Below, in pieces: positions 39,046 through 47,834 of a stretch of 64,000 nucleotides of DNA. This DNA is from Stentor roeselii. Its lineage: Eukaryota > Ciliophora > Heterotrichea > Heterotrichida > Stentoridae. Every line of letters begins with the position of its first letter. Position 1 is the first letter of the stretch. The notes under the pieces were generated by a model that saw nothing but the letters and a program-made list of their open reading frames with translations, did no database searches and had not been told where the DNA came from. The position numbers and the translations under genes are program-made. The stretch is from assembly GCA_006503475.1 (NCBI GenBank), contig RSEH01000074.1:107241-171240 (forward strand), given 5' to 3'.

Positions 39046-40284
39046 ATGTTTTTTTTATTACTGTCTCTAGCAGAAGCCATCATCTCTTCCTCAAACCATT
39101 TGAAATCCCCTCAAACTCTTACAACTACTTCAAATACCTCATCAAGTCCTCATCCAATCAAGAACTTCTTCAACCAATTCTATTTCCTAGAGGTGTCCAT
39201 CGGAAGCCCCGACAAAAAGTTCGAAATGCTTCTCGACACCGGGTCAAACACTCTCTGGGTGCCAGACGTACAATGTAAAAACTGTCAATTTTCAAGTTCT
39301 TTCTTCAACATATCAGAATCCCCATCTTCAGTCTCCAAAAGCCCATCAACTTCAGAAGTTTTCTTCCAATCAAACGTGACAGGAGCCCTTTACCAAGACA
39401 ACTTAAAAATCGGGTCTCTTGAGGTTCAAGACGTTGAATTTTTAAGTATCATTGAGCAAAGCGGGTACTCTTCTATTCCTTGTGACGGGGTTTTAGGACT
39501 TGCATTCAGTGACCGAAAACAAAATCAGTTGAATTTAGTTGACTTGATGAAGAGTCAAGGACTGATAAAGGAATCTTCTTTTAGTTTATACTTGAATTAC
39601 AACCTGGAAGACGAAAATTTAGTCACTGATCCTTCTGCGAAGGTCATATTTGGAGGGTTTGATGAAAGTCTTGCAATTGAGAACTTTCATTTTATCAAGA
39701 TCAAGAGAAGTACCGGGTACTGGATGGCAGGACTTATTGATATGCAGGCGGATATAATAAGAGATGGCCAAATAATAAACAATACTGAATTGATGATAAT
39801 CAGCTCTGATGTCATCTTCAACACTGGCAGTCGCTTTATCACCTTTCCCAAGACCGACTACGATAAAATCATGAGCTTCGTCACTGAAGACTATTATTGC
39901 TACGACTCAGATGGCATCATCAACTGTCTCTGTGAAAGTCTTGATGATTACCCAGTATTCCGCATGAACATCGAGTATAAAGAATTCGAAATTCGACCAG
40001 AACAATATGTTCAAAGAGATTCCGGATTTTGCGCTATTATGATCGTTCCTAACAATGAAATCGACATCGTCACACTAGGAATTCCCTTTTTCTTAAAATA
40101 CTACAGCTACTTTAACTATGAAACTGCAAAACTAGGACTAGCTCTTTCCGTTGTTGACAGTCAAAAAGTCGTGGAATCTGCGAATCACGTCTTCACTTTC
40201 GCCTTGGTCAGCATTGTTTGTTTCACTTTCGTTGCTTTTAAGAAAAATTTCAAAAAAGAAGCAGATTATAAAAGATTAGAATAG
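39046..40284 (+). CDS. Pepsin-like membrane protein B, one catalytic Asp lost
   Basis: 412 residues: signal peptide (MFFLLLSLAEA), A1 protease fold and C-terminal membrane segment (VFTFALVSIVCFTFVAF). The N-lobe motif is perfect (Asp64-Thr-Gly-Ser, then NTLWVPDVQC). In the C-lobe the Asp is Asn (Asn259-Thr-Gly-Ser), which removes one of the two catalytic carboxylates. DGVLGLAFS and LGIPFFLKYYSYFNYETAKLGLA are conserved. It therefore looks like a pseudo-protease that might still bind peptides. Paralog C follows after 38 bp. Confidence 0.9.
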   Translation: MFFLLLSLAEAIISSSNHLKSPQTLTTTSNTSSSPHPIKNFFNQFYFLEVSIGSPDKKFEMLLDTGSNTLWVPDVQCKNCQFSSSFFNISESPSSVSKSPSTSEVFFQSNVTGALYQDNLKIGSLEVQDVEFLSIIEQSGYSSIPCDGVLGLAFSDRKQNQLNLVDLMKSQGLIKESSFSLYLNYNLEDENLVTDPSAKVIFGGFDESLAIENFHFIKIKRSTGYWMAGLIDMQADIIRDGQIINNTELMIISSDVIFNTGSRFITFPKTDYDKIMSFVTEDYYCYDSDGIINCLCESLDDYPVFRMNIEYKEFEIRPEQYVQRDSGFCAIMIVPNNEIDIVTLGIPFFLKYYSYFNYETAKLGLALSVVDSQKVVESANHVFTFALVSIVCFTFVAFKKNFKKEADYKRLE

Positions 40285-40322
40285 TTAATCACTTTAGATA
40301 ATGCCAATAAACTACTATTAAA

Positions 40323-41540
40323 ATGATTCTTTTTTTCTTCGCCATAGTCTCAGCTTTCAAGGTGTCCCTCAACAAGCAGTCGACTGAGTTGTTTAAAAGT
40401 CACCCGAACGTTGAACTATCAAAGATCTTCAACTACTACAACGTTTACTACTACATAAACCTCAACATCGGTAGTCCTCCATCGAAACTTTCAGTGACAA
40501 TCGACACAGCTTCTCCGATTTTATGGCTTCCGGACTACGACTGCGAGACCTGCACGCATAGTTCAAAGTTTTACTATGGAAAGAACTCCAGCACTTCAGT
40601 TGACTTGGGCGAAAATTTCAGTTTGAAGTACGGGTCGAATAATGTGACAGGAAAGGCTTTTTTAGATAGAGTCTCTGCTGATTTCAATCAAACTGCTGAG
40701 AAAGTCTTCTTGTTAAGTGCTACGAAAAAATACGGGTTTAAACATTTGCCAAGTGATGGGATTTTAGGCTTGAGTATCGGGAATCGACCTGAGAAGTACC
40801 CGAGTCTTGTTGAGCAGTTGTTTCTGGAAGGGAAAATTAAAGAGCCTTTTTTTAGTCTTTACCTTAGTGATCACCTTTTAGGAGTCATGGCGGATAGTAA
40901 CCCTCCTGCACAGATGACGATTGGAATGTATGACAGGAGCTTGGCGGAAGAGGACTTCAGGTTTATTCGAATTCGTCAAGAAACTGGGGTCTGGGCTGCT
41001 GATCTTCATGGTATCCAAGTGGGAACCTTGAATTTCACCCTTTCAGCTAAACTTGCAGTTTTTTCTACATTCAGCCCTTCTATCAGAGGCCCTAAGGCTG
41101 ATATTGAGAAGATTGTTAAAAGCATTGTAAAGAAAAGTTACTGTTATTTGTTCGAAGGACATAAAATTTGTAGTTGTAAAGACATCAGCAGCTACCCTGT
41201 CCTCAAGTTTGTTTTTGATGGAAAGGTCTTTGAACTAGGACCTGAGTTTTACGTTGTTTCAGCTTCAGGATGGTGCCTTTTGCAATTTGAAGGAGATGCT
41301 AAACTTCATTATTACGTGATCGGTCTTCCTTTTCTTAGAAAATACTACAGTCTCTACTCTTTCGATAAGAAAATCATGGGACTTGCTACCGCGAAAATAG
41401 CAGAAGTCTCTGTCAACTCCTCTCAATCAAATTATTCAGGAATTTTGCTGTTTTTTTCAACTTTTCTGATATTAATGAAAATCTATCATTCCAAAAGAAA
41501 AATCATTTCAGAAAATTCTCAGTCATTATTAACAGCTTAG
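40323..41540 (+). CDS. Pepsin-like membrane protein C, one catalytic Asp lost
   Basis: 405 residues with signal peptide (MILFFFAIVSAF), an A1 fold and a C-terminal membrane segment (GILLFFSTFLILMKIY). The first motif is Asp61-Thr-Ala-Ser, followed by PILWLPDYDC. The second is Ser248-Thr-Phe-Ser, so the C-lobe Asp is gone. DGILGLSIG and IGLPFLRKYYSLYSFDKK keep the fold. With A and B it forms a tandem family in which each member carries different active-site damage. The TBC gene follows after 41 bp. Confidence 0.9.
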   Translation: MILFFFAIVSAFKVSLNKQSTELFKSHPNVELSKIFNYYNVYYYINLNIGSPPSKLSVTIDTASPILWLPDYDCETCTHSSKFYYGKNSSTSVDLGENFSLKYGSNNVTGKAFLDRVSADFNQTAEKVFLLSATKKYGFKHLPSDGILGLSIGNRPEKYPSLVEQLFLEGKIKEPFFSLYLSDHLLGVMADSNPPAQMTIGMYDRSLAEEDFRFIRIRQETGVWAADLHGIQVGTLNFTLSAKLAVFSTFSPSIRGPKADIEKIVKSIVKKSYCYLFEGHKICSCKDISSYPVLKFVFDGKVFELGPEFYVVSASGWCLLQFEGDAKLHYYVIGLPFLRKYYSLYSFDKKIMGLATAKIAEVSVNSSQSNYSGILLFFSTFLILMKIYHSKRKIISENSQSLLTA

Positions 41541-41581
41541 AAAATTTCACTAAATTAATAGTTCTTAGCTTTTTCATAAAG

Positions 41582-42496
41582 ATGGAAACGAGTTCAGACC
41601 TTCACAGCAAAATCGAGCTAACCGCTTGTCACTTCACCGGATCTCGGACGACAACCTTTGATTTCTTGGAGTCTCCTCACTGTTTAAACTGCAGATGTAA
41701 AAAAAAAGAGCCAGAATGCAAGTTTCTCTGTAGTTTCACTCATTCAGGATGCAGTAAAAGTCATTATTGGTCTCATAAAACGAATATATTGAAAGAAATC
41801 ACTGGCTCTTATTTCACGATCAGCACACATTCAAAGGATTCAAAACAAATCATCCTGGACTTGACTAGGACTTTTCCTGAAAACTCTTATTTTAGCTCAG
41901 ATGTCGGCGCTGATGTCTTGAATCGAGTTTTGAATCGTGTTTCGAATTATTTGCCTAATCCTGGCTATGTTCAGGGAATGAACTATATTGTTGCTGGATT
42001 GCTTTGGCATTGCACTGAAGCACAGGCTTTTTGGATTTTCATTAAGTTGATGACTGATTATCATCTATATGAAAATTTCATGGATGGACTTCCTGGACTG
42101 CTCAGGCACTTTGAGGTTATTGAAAATTATCTTAAAGGGTTGTGGCCGGAATTTTTTGAACATCTGCAAAATGCTTCTATTTTGACTGGAATGTTTGTGA
42201 CTGACTGGTGCGTGACAATTTTTTCTAACATCATTCCCTTACCAAAAATCTCCAGATTCTTTACCTATTTTTTAGAAGAAGGTTGGGAATACTTCTACAA
42301 ACTTTCAATAGAAATCCTATCAAGACTAAAGAAAAAGTGCATGAAACAAACCGAAAGATTAGAAATCCTAAAACTCTTGAAGCCTTTCCAACTGAACATC
42401 GATCCTCAACAAAAGTTCCTAGAGTCCCTGACACACAGTTACGAGAGGAACAACTGGTCAGTGATCCTAAAATCCGCAAAAAAACGAAAACTTTAA
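41582..42496 (+). CDS. TBC-domain Rab GTPase-activating protein
   Basis: 304 residues. The TBC domain (about 75-250) has both catalytic fingers: the Arg finger in IILDLTRTFPEN (IxxDxxR) and the Gln finger in YVQGMNY. Further TBC signatures are EAQAFWIFIKLM and DWCVTIFSNIIPL. An active Rab-GAP controlling vesicle traffic is expected. The N-terminus has a Cys/His cluster (CLNCRCKKKEPEC...CSKSH) that may bind zinc. Codon choice changes near 42235 from T/G-ending to C/A-ending. The stop is 88 bp from the convergent phosphatase gene. Confidence 0.9.
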   Translation: METSSDLHSKIELTACHFTGSRTTTFDFLESPHCLNCRCKKKEPECKFLCSFTHSGCSKSHYWSHKTNILKEITGSYFTISTHSKDSKQIILDLTRTFPENSYFSSDVGADVLNRVLNRVSNYLPNPGYVQGMNYIVAGLLWHCTEAQAFWIFIKLMTDYHLYENFMDGLPGLLRHFEVIENYLKGLWPEFFEHLQNASILTGMFVTDWCVTIFSNIIPLPKISRFFTYFLEEGWEYFYKLSIEILSRLKKKCMKQTERLEILKLLKPFQLNIDPQQKFLESLTHSYERNNWSVILKSAKKRKL

Positions 42497-42584
42497 CATT
42501 ACCAATAATTTACAATAAACTAGTTCCCCTAAGCCTTCTAATAATATTTCTGACATCATTTTCCTTAGACTCAGCAATTTCTAC

Positions 42585-43955
42585 CTATTCCTTACCTTTA
42601 AGCATTTTTGCCATTATTTTAAGTTCATTGTCATTTGGATCACCAACCCAAGTTTTGATACTAATTCCATTTTCAGGTTGCATTTGAAAGTTGCTTTGAA
42701 CATTGTCGACGATGATGATTTTCGCGAGGTCTCTTCCAAGTTTAGCCAAGTCTTTAACATAGCTTCCAGATTTCATACTTGTATGTTGCCGGTACAGTCT
42801 AAGTCGTGTGACTTTCGCGGTGTCGATCAAGTCAATAGCCCAGTCAGCATACTACTTAAAAAATACCTCCTGGACTCCAGCAGTGAAGATAACGACTTCA
42901 AAAAACTGCCCCATTTCCTTTAAAAACTCTTCACAATAAGGCCTGACCAGCAAAGTTCCAGGTCCTCGATGTGCGGAATAATGGACTAAAGTCTCATCAA
43001 GGTCAAGTACAAGCGTCAAGTCTTTCGTGCTGGTCTTCAAGGCGAGGCCAGTGGGAAGCACTGCTGATCGCTCTGCAGTACTAAAAGAAGACTTAACACT
43101 CAACAAGTTCCGCGCTGTTGATACTGAGTACTTATCAACATTCGTTAAAATCGAAGTCACCGCTGACAAGTGACTGGTATTCGAAGGCAAAGTGTGAGTC
43201 AAGGTTTTTATACAGTTCACTATAATATCGCAGTTGTGCTTTAAAGTCGTTGAGTACTCTGCTCGTTTTAAAGTCTTGAACTTCTTTTTTTGGATGATTT
43301 CTCGCAGCTTTAACACCCAGGGACTTGAGGAAGAGTCTGAAGGCAGACGGTTCAGCACCAGGTCGATTATTGTTAAAAAGTTTTGATGCACTTGAACCAT
43401 CATCGACCGAACTTGAATCACTCGGCCCGAAGCGCCGTTTAAAGAAGAGTAAAAAAAAATCATCAGGGAAACGGCGACTGACTCGATCACGAAAGAAGTT
43501 TGGATTAACTTTTTCGTTCTTATGTCTTTGAAGAGCTTCTCAACGGTCCATAAGGACTCGTCTGAACTGGTTTCCCAGTACTCTGCAAGAAGAGGAAGAA
43601 TTTGAGTTGACTCTGAAATGTTTTCAGTTATTTTCCAAAGTTTTTCTTCTTGGAGATGAAGATTTTCTAAGTTTAACATGTGACGGTCGAATGGCTTTAG
43701 ATGTAAACCTGAACTGTTTGAGATGTCGGGTAGGTATAGAGGAAAATCACTGATTTCTCGCTTTGGGTCTGGTGTGTTGAAACGAGAGATTTGAGGAATT
43801 TCAACTTTTTGGGTTAGGTTCAGGTCGAGACGAGGAGTTTTTGATAGCTTTGAAAGGACTGGAAGCTTGAAGATCTTTGTGGGTAAGGGCGAAGAGTTCA
43901 GAGATGATGGGGGACGAACGGGTTTTTTGAACCTAATCAGTTTCTCGTTTAACAT
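42585..43955 (-). CDS. FCP/SCP-type (HAD) phosphatase, two exons
   Basis: 451 residues once the 15-nt intron at 42852-42866 is removed (1089 + 267 nt). The catalytic HAD/NIF domain is C-terminal, from about residue 310. It has LDLDETLVH (DxDxT nucleophile motif), then VRPYCEEFLKEMGQFFEVVIFTAG, and across the intron QEYADWAIDLID, YVKDLAKLGRDLAKIIIVDN and GDPNDNELK. The family (Dullard, SCP, FCP1) dephosphorylates RNA polymerase II CTD or lipin-type targets. The N-terminal 300 residues are Ser/Leu-rich and of unknown function. The intron sits between the nucleophile motif and the second Asp, so unspliced mRNA would give an inactive enzyme. Confidence 0.92.
42852..42866 (-). other. 15-nt intron of the FCP/SCP phosphatase
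   Basis: On the minus strand it reads gtattttttaagtag, phase 0, with the last three bases forming an in-frame TAG. Splicing joins AGVQE to YADWAID, a continuous HAD-domain sequence. Confidence 0.9.
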
Positions 43956-44339
43956 ATATATGATGTTTAGTGAATTTTTGTTGATTTTTGATTAGATTGT
44001 TGAATTGGTTTATTAAAATAAGGATGTTGAAGTAAGGCCTTTCATTAGAATTATGATTTTGATGAAAAAAATTGTTATAAATATAAAGTTTTTGATTTCA
44101 TCTAAATGGTTGATGATTCATTGAATTATCTTAATTTTTGTTTAGAGTTGTGAAATTTTGTTTAAATTTTTATTTTATAAGGCCTTATAACAAATTTCAT
44201 GAATTACCTAAAGATTGAGTTCAACTATAAATACTAATAAACCCATACTGATATAATAATAAAAATTGTGAACTTTTAAAAAAAAATACAAGATTTAATG
44301 CATTTCAATTAATATCCACCCACAGAACCTACCTACAAT
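43956..44339. other. Intergenic AT-rich DNA
   Basis: 384 bp between the phosphatase start and the 3' end of the USP gene. It is strongly A/T-rich with T-runs. No gene or repeat was recognised. Confidence 0.35.
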
Positions 44340-45407
44340 TTAAGCACGCTTATAAAACAAAAGATATGTGTCAGCTGAAGGCCTAAAGCTAGTTTGATCA
44401 ACAGAGCTATCATTAAAACAAAACCAACTATTCCCTTGCTTAGCAACAGCCACATAATGTCCGCCTCCCATGCTTCCCACATGTTTAATCTTCGCATAAA
44501 GTTCAAACCCAACCACAACTCCATCAACCATTAAAGAAACCCTTTCTCCATACCCAATAAAATTGCAATTTTTCCTCATAGCATCCTTAAACCTCTTAAA
44601 ATGTACAATCAAATGATTAGGCACCCTAGCAAACTCCGTCTTTTTTGTAGTCTCTTCAAGACTTCCACAATTCTTACAAAACCACCTGTTATTCCCATCA
44701 AGTAAGTCCTCATCCTGAAAGTCCTTCAAACATTTTTCAATACTCGACTCTCCATTAACAGGTATACTAAGACTTAAATACATAAAAGGCTCAAATCTTT
44801 CTTTAATTTTCTTACAATTCAAGCAAACCAAAGAATTTTTAAGCAGTCCTTGAAATTCTCGACTTACAAGTGAACTATTCTGTTCCATGTACTTAATCCA
44901 TGACTTCTCAGCCTTTGTGATGTCCAAGTCCTGCTGATTCTGAAAGCCCTGTGCAGGAACTTTCATTTCTTCATGCAACTGGTCAAGTAAAAAAACGATA
45001 AACTCATGAGCGTCGTTTTGTTCATAAGGCCGAAAAACCTGACTTTTTTTCCAGACAAGTTTCAAAAGGCCAGAAGGGTCGAGTTTTCCTTGTGAAGCGA
45101 AAATCGACTTCAGCTCTGAAGTGAACTTCGAGAAGGAATTTGACTGGCTCAGGTGCGACTTCAAAGCTTCTGTGTTTAAGATGCATTGAAGAGCCGCGTT
45201 GGCGAAACACGTGTTGCCAAGATTTGGAAGGCCTGAAGGGCCTGAGTTTTTTTGAGAGTGGTTTGAACTTCGCTGGTTTTCAAAGCTTTGATGGACTTCC
45301 GGAGAAGGGGTCTTTTTGATGTAGCTGAAATTGTAAGGACCTGAAGGCTTCGCTGTTCTCGTGTTTTTGTATCGAGGGACTGAGTGTCTGGAGCACAGGG
45401 TTCCCAT
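44340..45407 (-). CDS. Ubiquitin-specific protease with acylation signal
   Basis: A 355-residue compact USP. The Cys box is GLPNLGNTCFANAALQ (Cys67), followed by the QNDAHEF box, a zinc-binding pair of CxxC motifs (CLNC, CKNC), LIVHFKRF and the His box GSMGGGHYVAVA with WFCFNDSSV. All catalytic residues are in place, so it should cleave ubiquitin conjugates. The N-terminus MGTLCS fits myristoylation with palmitoylation, placing it at a membrane. It is divergent, 45 bp from the gene for a catalytically dead USP relative. Confidence 0.93.
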   Translation of the reverse strand: MGTLCSRHSVPRYKNTRTAKPSGPYNFSYIKKTPSPEVHQSFENQRSSNHSQKNSGPSGLPNLGNTCFANAALQCILNTEALKSHLSQSNSFSKFTSELKSIFASQGKLDPSGLLKLVWKKSQVFRPYEQNDAHEFIVFLLDQLHEEMKVPAQGFQNQQDLDITKAEKSWIKYMEQNSSLVSREFQGLLKNSLVCLNCKKIKERFEPFMYLSLSIPVNGESSIEKCLKDFQDEDLLDGNNRWFCKNCGSLEETTKKTEFARVPNHLIVHFKRFKDAMRKNCNFIGYGERVSLMVDGVVVGFELYAKIKHVGSMGGGHYVAVAKQGNSWFCFNDSSVDQTSFRPSADTYLLFYKRA

Positions 45408-45452
45408 TATGCGGAATAATTATAACCTCTGCTAATGTCTATAAATTAAAAT

Positions 45453-47828
45453 ATGAGTGAAAGCAATTTGAAGGTTGTCGCTTGTTTCAACCTTATCATT
45501 AAGAACTCAGGATTTGAAGAAACCTTTCAACATGACCCTGGGTGTTCAAATTGTCAACTTTGCCTTATGGTTTTAGAGTATTTGAATAATGTTTCTTTCC
45601 AAGAACCTCCTGATGTCCTTGCAGAGATGCTTAGAAAGAATTCTGCTAATTTACATTTGAAGTCGATTTTTTCTTCTAGTTTCGCTGTTAAGTCCAAGTG
45701 TGAATGTGGGTCGAAGTTTAAAAAACCCTTGGGTGGAATTTTTCAGGTAAATGTCCCAAAACTACTGAAAAAGACAGGATTTTTAGAACTTTTGTATCAA
45801 AGTACTGGATTTCAATATGAATGCTGTAATAAAAGTTGCAAGGTGAAGAAAGTGATGAGTTCTTTGGTTATTAATGGTGAGGCAAGAAATGTTCTTTTTT
45901 CTTTGAACTGGGAAAAGAAAAATTTGAAGACTTTGCTTAACTTTATTGTGGGACTTCAGGACCAGATTGACGTGAGTCATTTGTTAGGAAAACAAGGAAT
46001 ACTGTATTTAGAAGGAATTATTGTAAGTAACAACCAAACCTCTGTTTACATCAAGATGAACCCTTGCCTAGTCTACTCAAATATGCAGAAAAACACTGAA
46101 ATTTACATGGATTACCTTTTATTTGCTTTAATTCAACATTCTTTATTTCCATCTGTTCTTGTTTTTACTTCTACTCCTCGACCTTCCGAGTTTTCTGAGA
46201 AAATTGTTCAGTATGAAGAAAAACTCTGTGAATTTCTCAAGTTCTTTACTGGAGATGTCGTGCTTCAACAAGGAATCTGCTTTTATTGCTGGTTCACTGA
46301 TCATTCAGCTTGTGATGACTTTGCTAGTCGAGGTGTTTGGAATTGTTCTTCAGGACATCTTAATGCTTTTTATAACTTGTTTTGTAATGTTTGTGACTTT
46401 CCGAGACAAACTTTAGAAAATGTTAAAATTTGCATGTTTTGTGGAGTTGAAAATTACTCGCATTATTGTTATGTCTGCTCGGCTTTTAAACAGTGTGTGG
46501 AATGTGGCAAGAATGTTTATCGGACTCAGTCTTATGCTTGCTTTGAATGTGATGTTTGGGTTAACTCACTTGAATGTGGAAAATGTGGAGAAGAACCGGT
46601 CAGGGTTAAGTGTTTTAATTGTTTTTTTCAGGCTGGGAAGAGTCTTTGTGGCCACAACACCAAAGGAGATTGTTTACTATGTTTATACGACTACACCTGC
46701 GGAGTCTGCTACGAACCAATAATGATATTCGAGGACAAATTCTGCTGGAGCTGCAAACACAAGTTACTAGATGGATTCTGCATAAACTGCAAGCATTACC
46801 CTGCCAGAAATAGTTTAGTTTGTTCAACCTGCGTACTTTCAAACAAAAAATGCAACAACGGCCACATCATAACAAAGCAATCAATCGCTTATTGCCGTAG
46901 TCCAACAGTGGCCATTGGAAACTGTGACTTAATAAGCCGAACTTTTTGTTCAAGGTGTCCAAAAGCAAATCACAACTGCGCCAATCAAGTCTTCTGCTGT
47001 GAATGCGAATCGAAAATAACAAAGCTGAAAAGTTTTTGTCTTTTATGCGAAGGCCAGGGTGGAAATCACTCTTGTGTTGAGAATACTGTTTGTCAGCTTT
47101 GCATTGAAACACTTGCTAAGTGTGAATGTGGATCTAAATTAACGAGTTCTGATAAAAAGTGTAGAAAATGTCTTAGGATAAAGATTCCTAATGATAGGAT
47201 TCCGAAATTTTTGAATAAAATCATGGGGAATCAAATTGAGTTGGGAAGAGTTTGCGCTATTTGTGAGTTTTTGAATAAGGATTCTACACTTTTTTGTGAA
47301 AATTGCAATCATTATATTAAAAGTCTTTATAAGGACAGGAGTAGATGTAAGATTTGTCAGATGTTTACTTCTGGGAATTATTGTGAAAGTTGTTTTAGAT
47401 GTTGTAAATGCTCTACTTGTAAAAAGGATATTTTGATTGGGCAGAGACTTTTTTGTAAAACTTGCAGCTCTGAAATTTATAATAGAGTTTGTATTACATG
47501 CAAAATCTTGGTGCCCTTATCATCACTTCAATGCTACACTTGCACACTATTCAACTGGACATGTCCCTTAAACCACAAAAACATTTCAAGCGAATCCCGT
47601 TGTCTAACCTGCAACCTTCCAAACTTTGCAACCTGCCAGATCTGCACCCGTCAAGAAGTCAGCAGTCTTTCCTCCTGGCGTAGTACAAGTATAAATTTCC
47701 ATCCTCTCCAAAACGACTATTACTGCTGTTTAATCTGCAGAAAAGACCAAAATACCTGCATATGTGGTAGTCGTTATTTAAAATGTGAAAACATTTGTTT
47801 GGTGTGTTCAAATTCATTAGTTGATTAA
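45453..47828 (+). CDS. Dead USP-like domain fused to a zinc-ribbon array
   Basis: 791 residues. The N-terminal 250 resemble inactive USPs of the USP53/54 kind: CSNCQLCLMVLEYL, LKSIFSSSFAVKSKCECGS, IFQVNVPKLL, then CCNKSCKVKKVMSSLVINGEA. The NTCF nucleophile box and the GGHY box are absent. Residues 280-790 hold roughly 40 CxxC pairs in ribbon or RanBP2-like units (WNCSSGHLNAFYNLFCNVC, CMFCGVENYSHYCYVC), likely binding many zinc ions. It could read ubiquitin or RNA as a scaffold. Codon choice alternates in blocks along the gene. The next gene begins 6 bp after the stop. Confidence 0.8.
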   Translation: MSESNLKVVACFNLIIKNSGFEETFQHDPGCSNCQLCLMVLEYLNNVSFQEPPDVLAEMLRKNSANLHLKSIFSSSFAVKSKCECGSKFKKPLGGIFQVNVPKLLKKTGFLELLYQSTGFQYECCNKSCKVKKVMSSLVINGEARNVLFSLNWEKKNLKTLLNFIVGLQDQIDVSHLLGKQGILYLEGIIVSNNQTSVYIKMNPCLVYSNMQKNTEIYMDYLLFALIQHSLFPSVLVFTSTPRPSEFSEKIVQYEEKLCEFLKFFTGDVVLQQGICFYCWFTDHSACDDFASRGVWNCSSGHLNAFYNLFCNVCDFPRQTLENVKICMFCGVENYSHYCYVCSAFKQCVECGKNVYRTQSYACFECDVWVNSLECGKCGEEPVRVKCFNCFFQAGKSLCGHNTKGDCLLCLYDYTCGVCYEPIMIFEDKFCWSCKHKLLDGFCINCKHYPARNSLVCSTCVLSNKKCNNGHIITKQSIAYCRSPTVAIGNCDLISRTFCSRCPKANHNCANQVFCCECESKITKLKSFCLLCEGQGGNHSCVENTVCQLCIETLAKCECGSKLTSSDKKCRKCLRIKIPNDRIPKFLNKIMGNQIELGRVCAICEFLNKDSTLFCENCNHYIKSLYKDRSRCKICQMFTSGNYCESCFRCCKCSTCKKDILIGQRLFCKTCSSEIYNRVCITCKILVPLSSLQCYTCTLFNWTCPLNHKNISSESRCLTCNLPNFATCQICTRQEVSSLSSWRSTSINFHPLQNDYYCCLICRKDQNTCICGSRYLKCENICLVCSNSLVD

Positions 47829-47834
47829 ATAACA

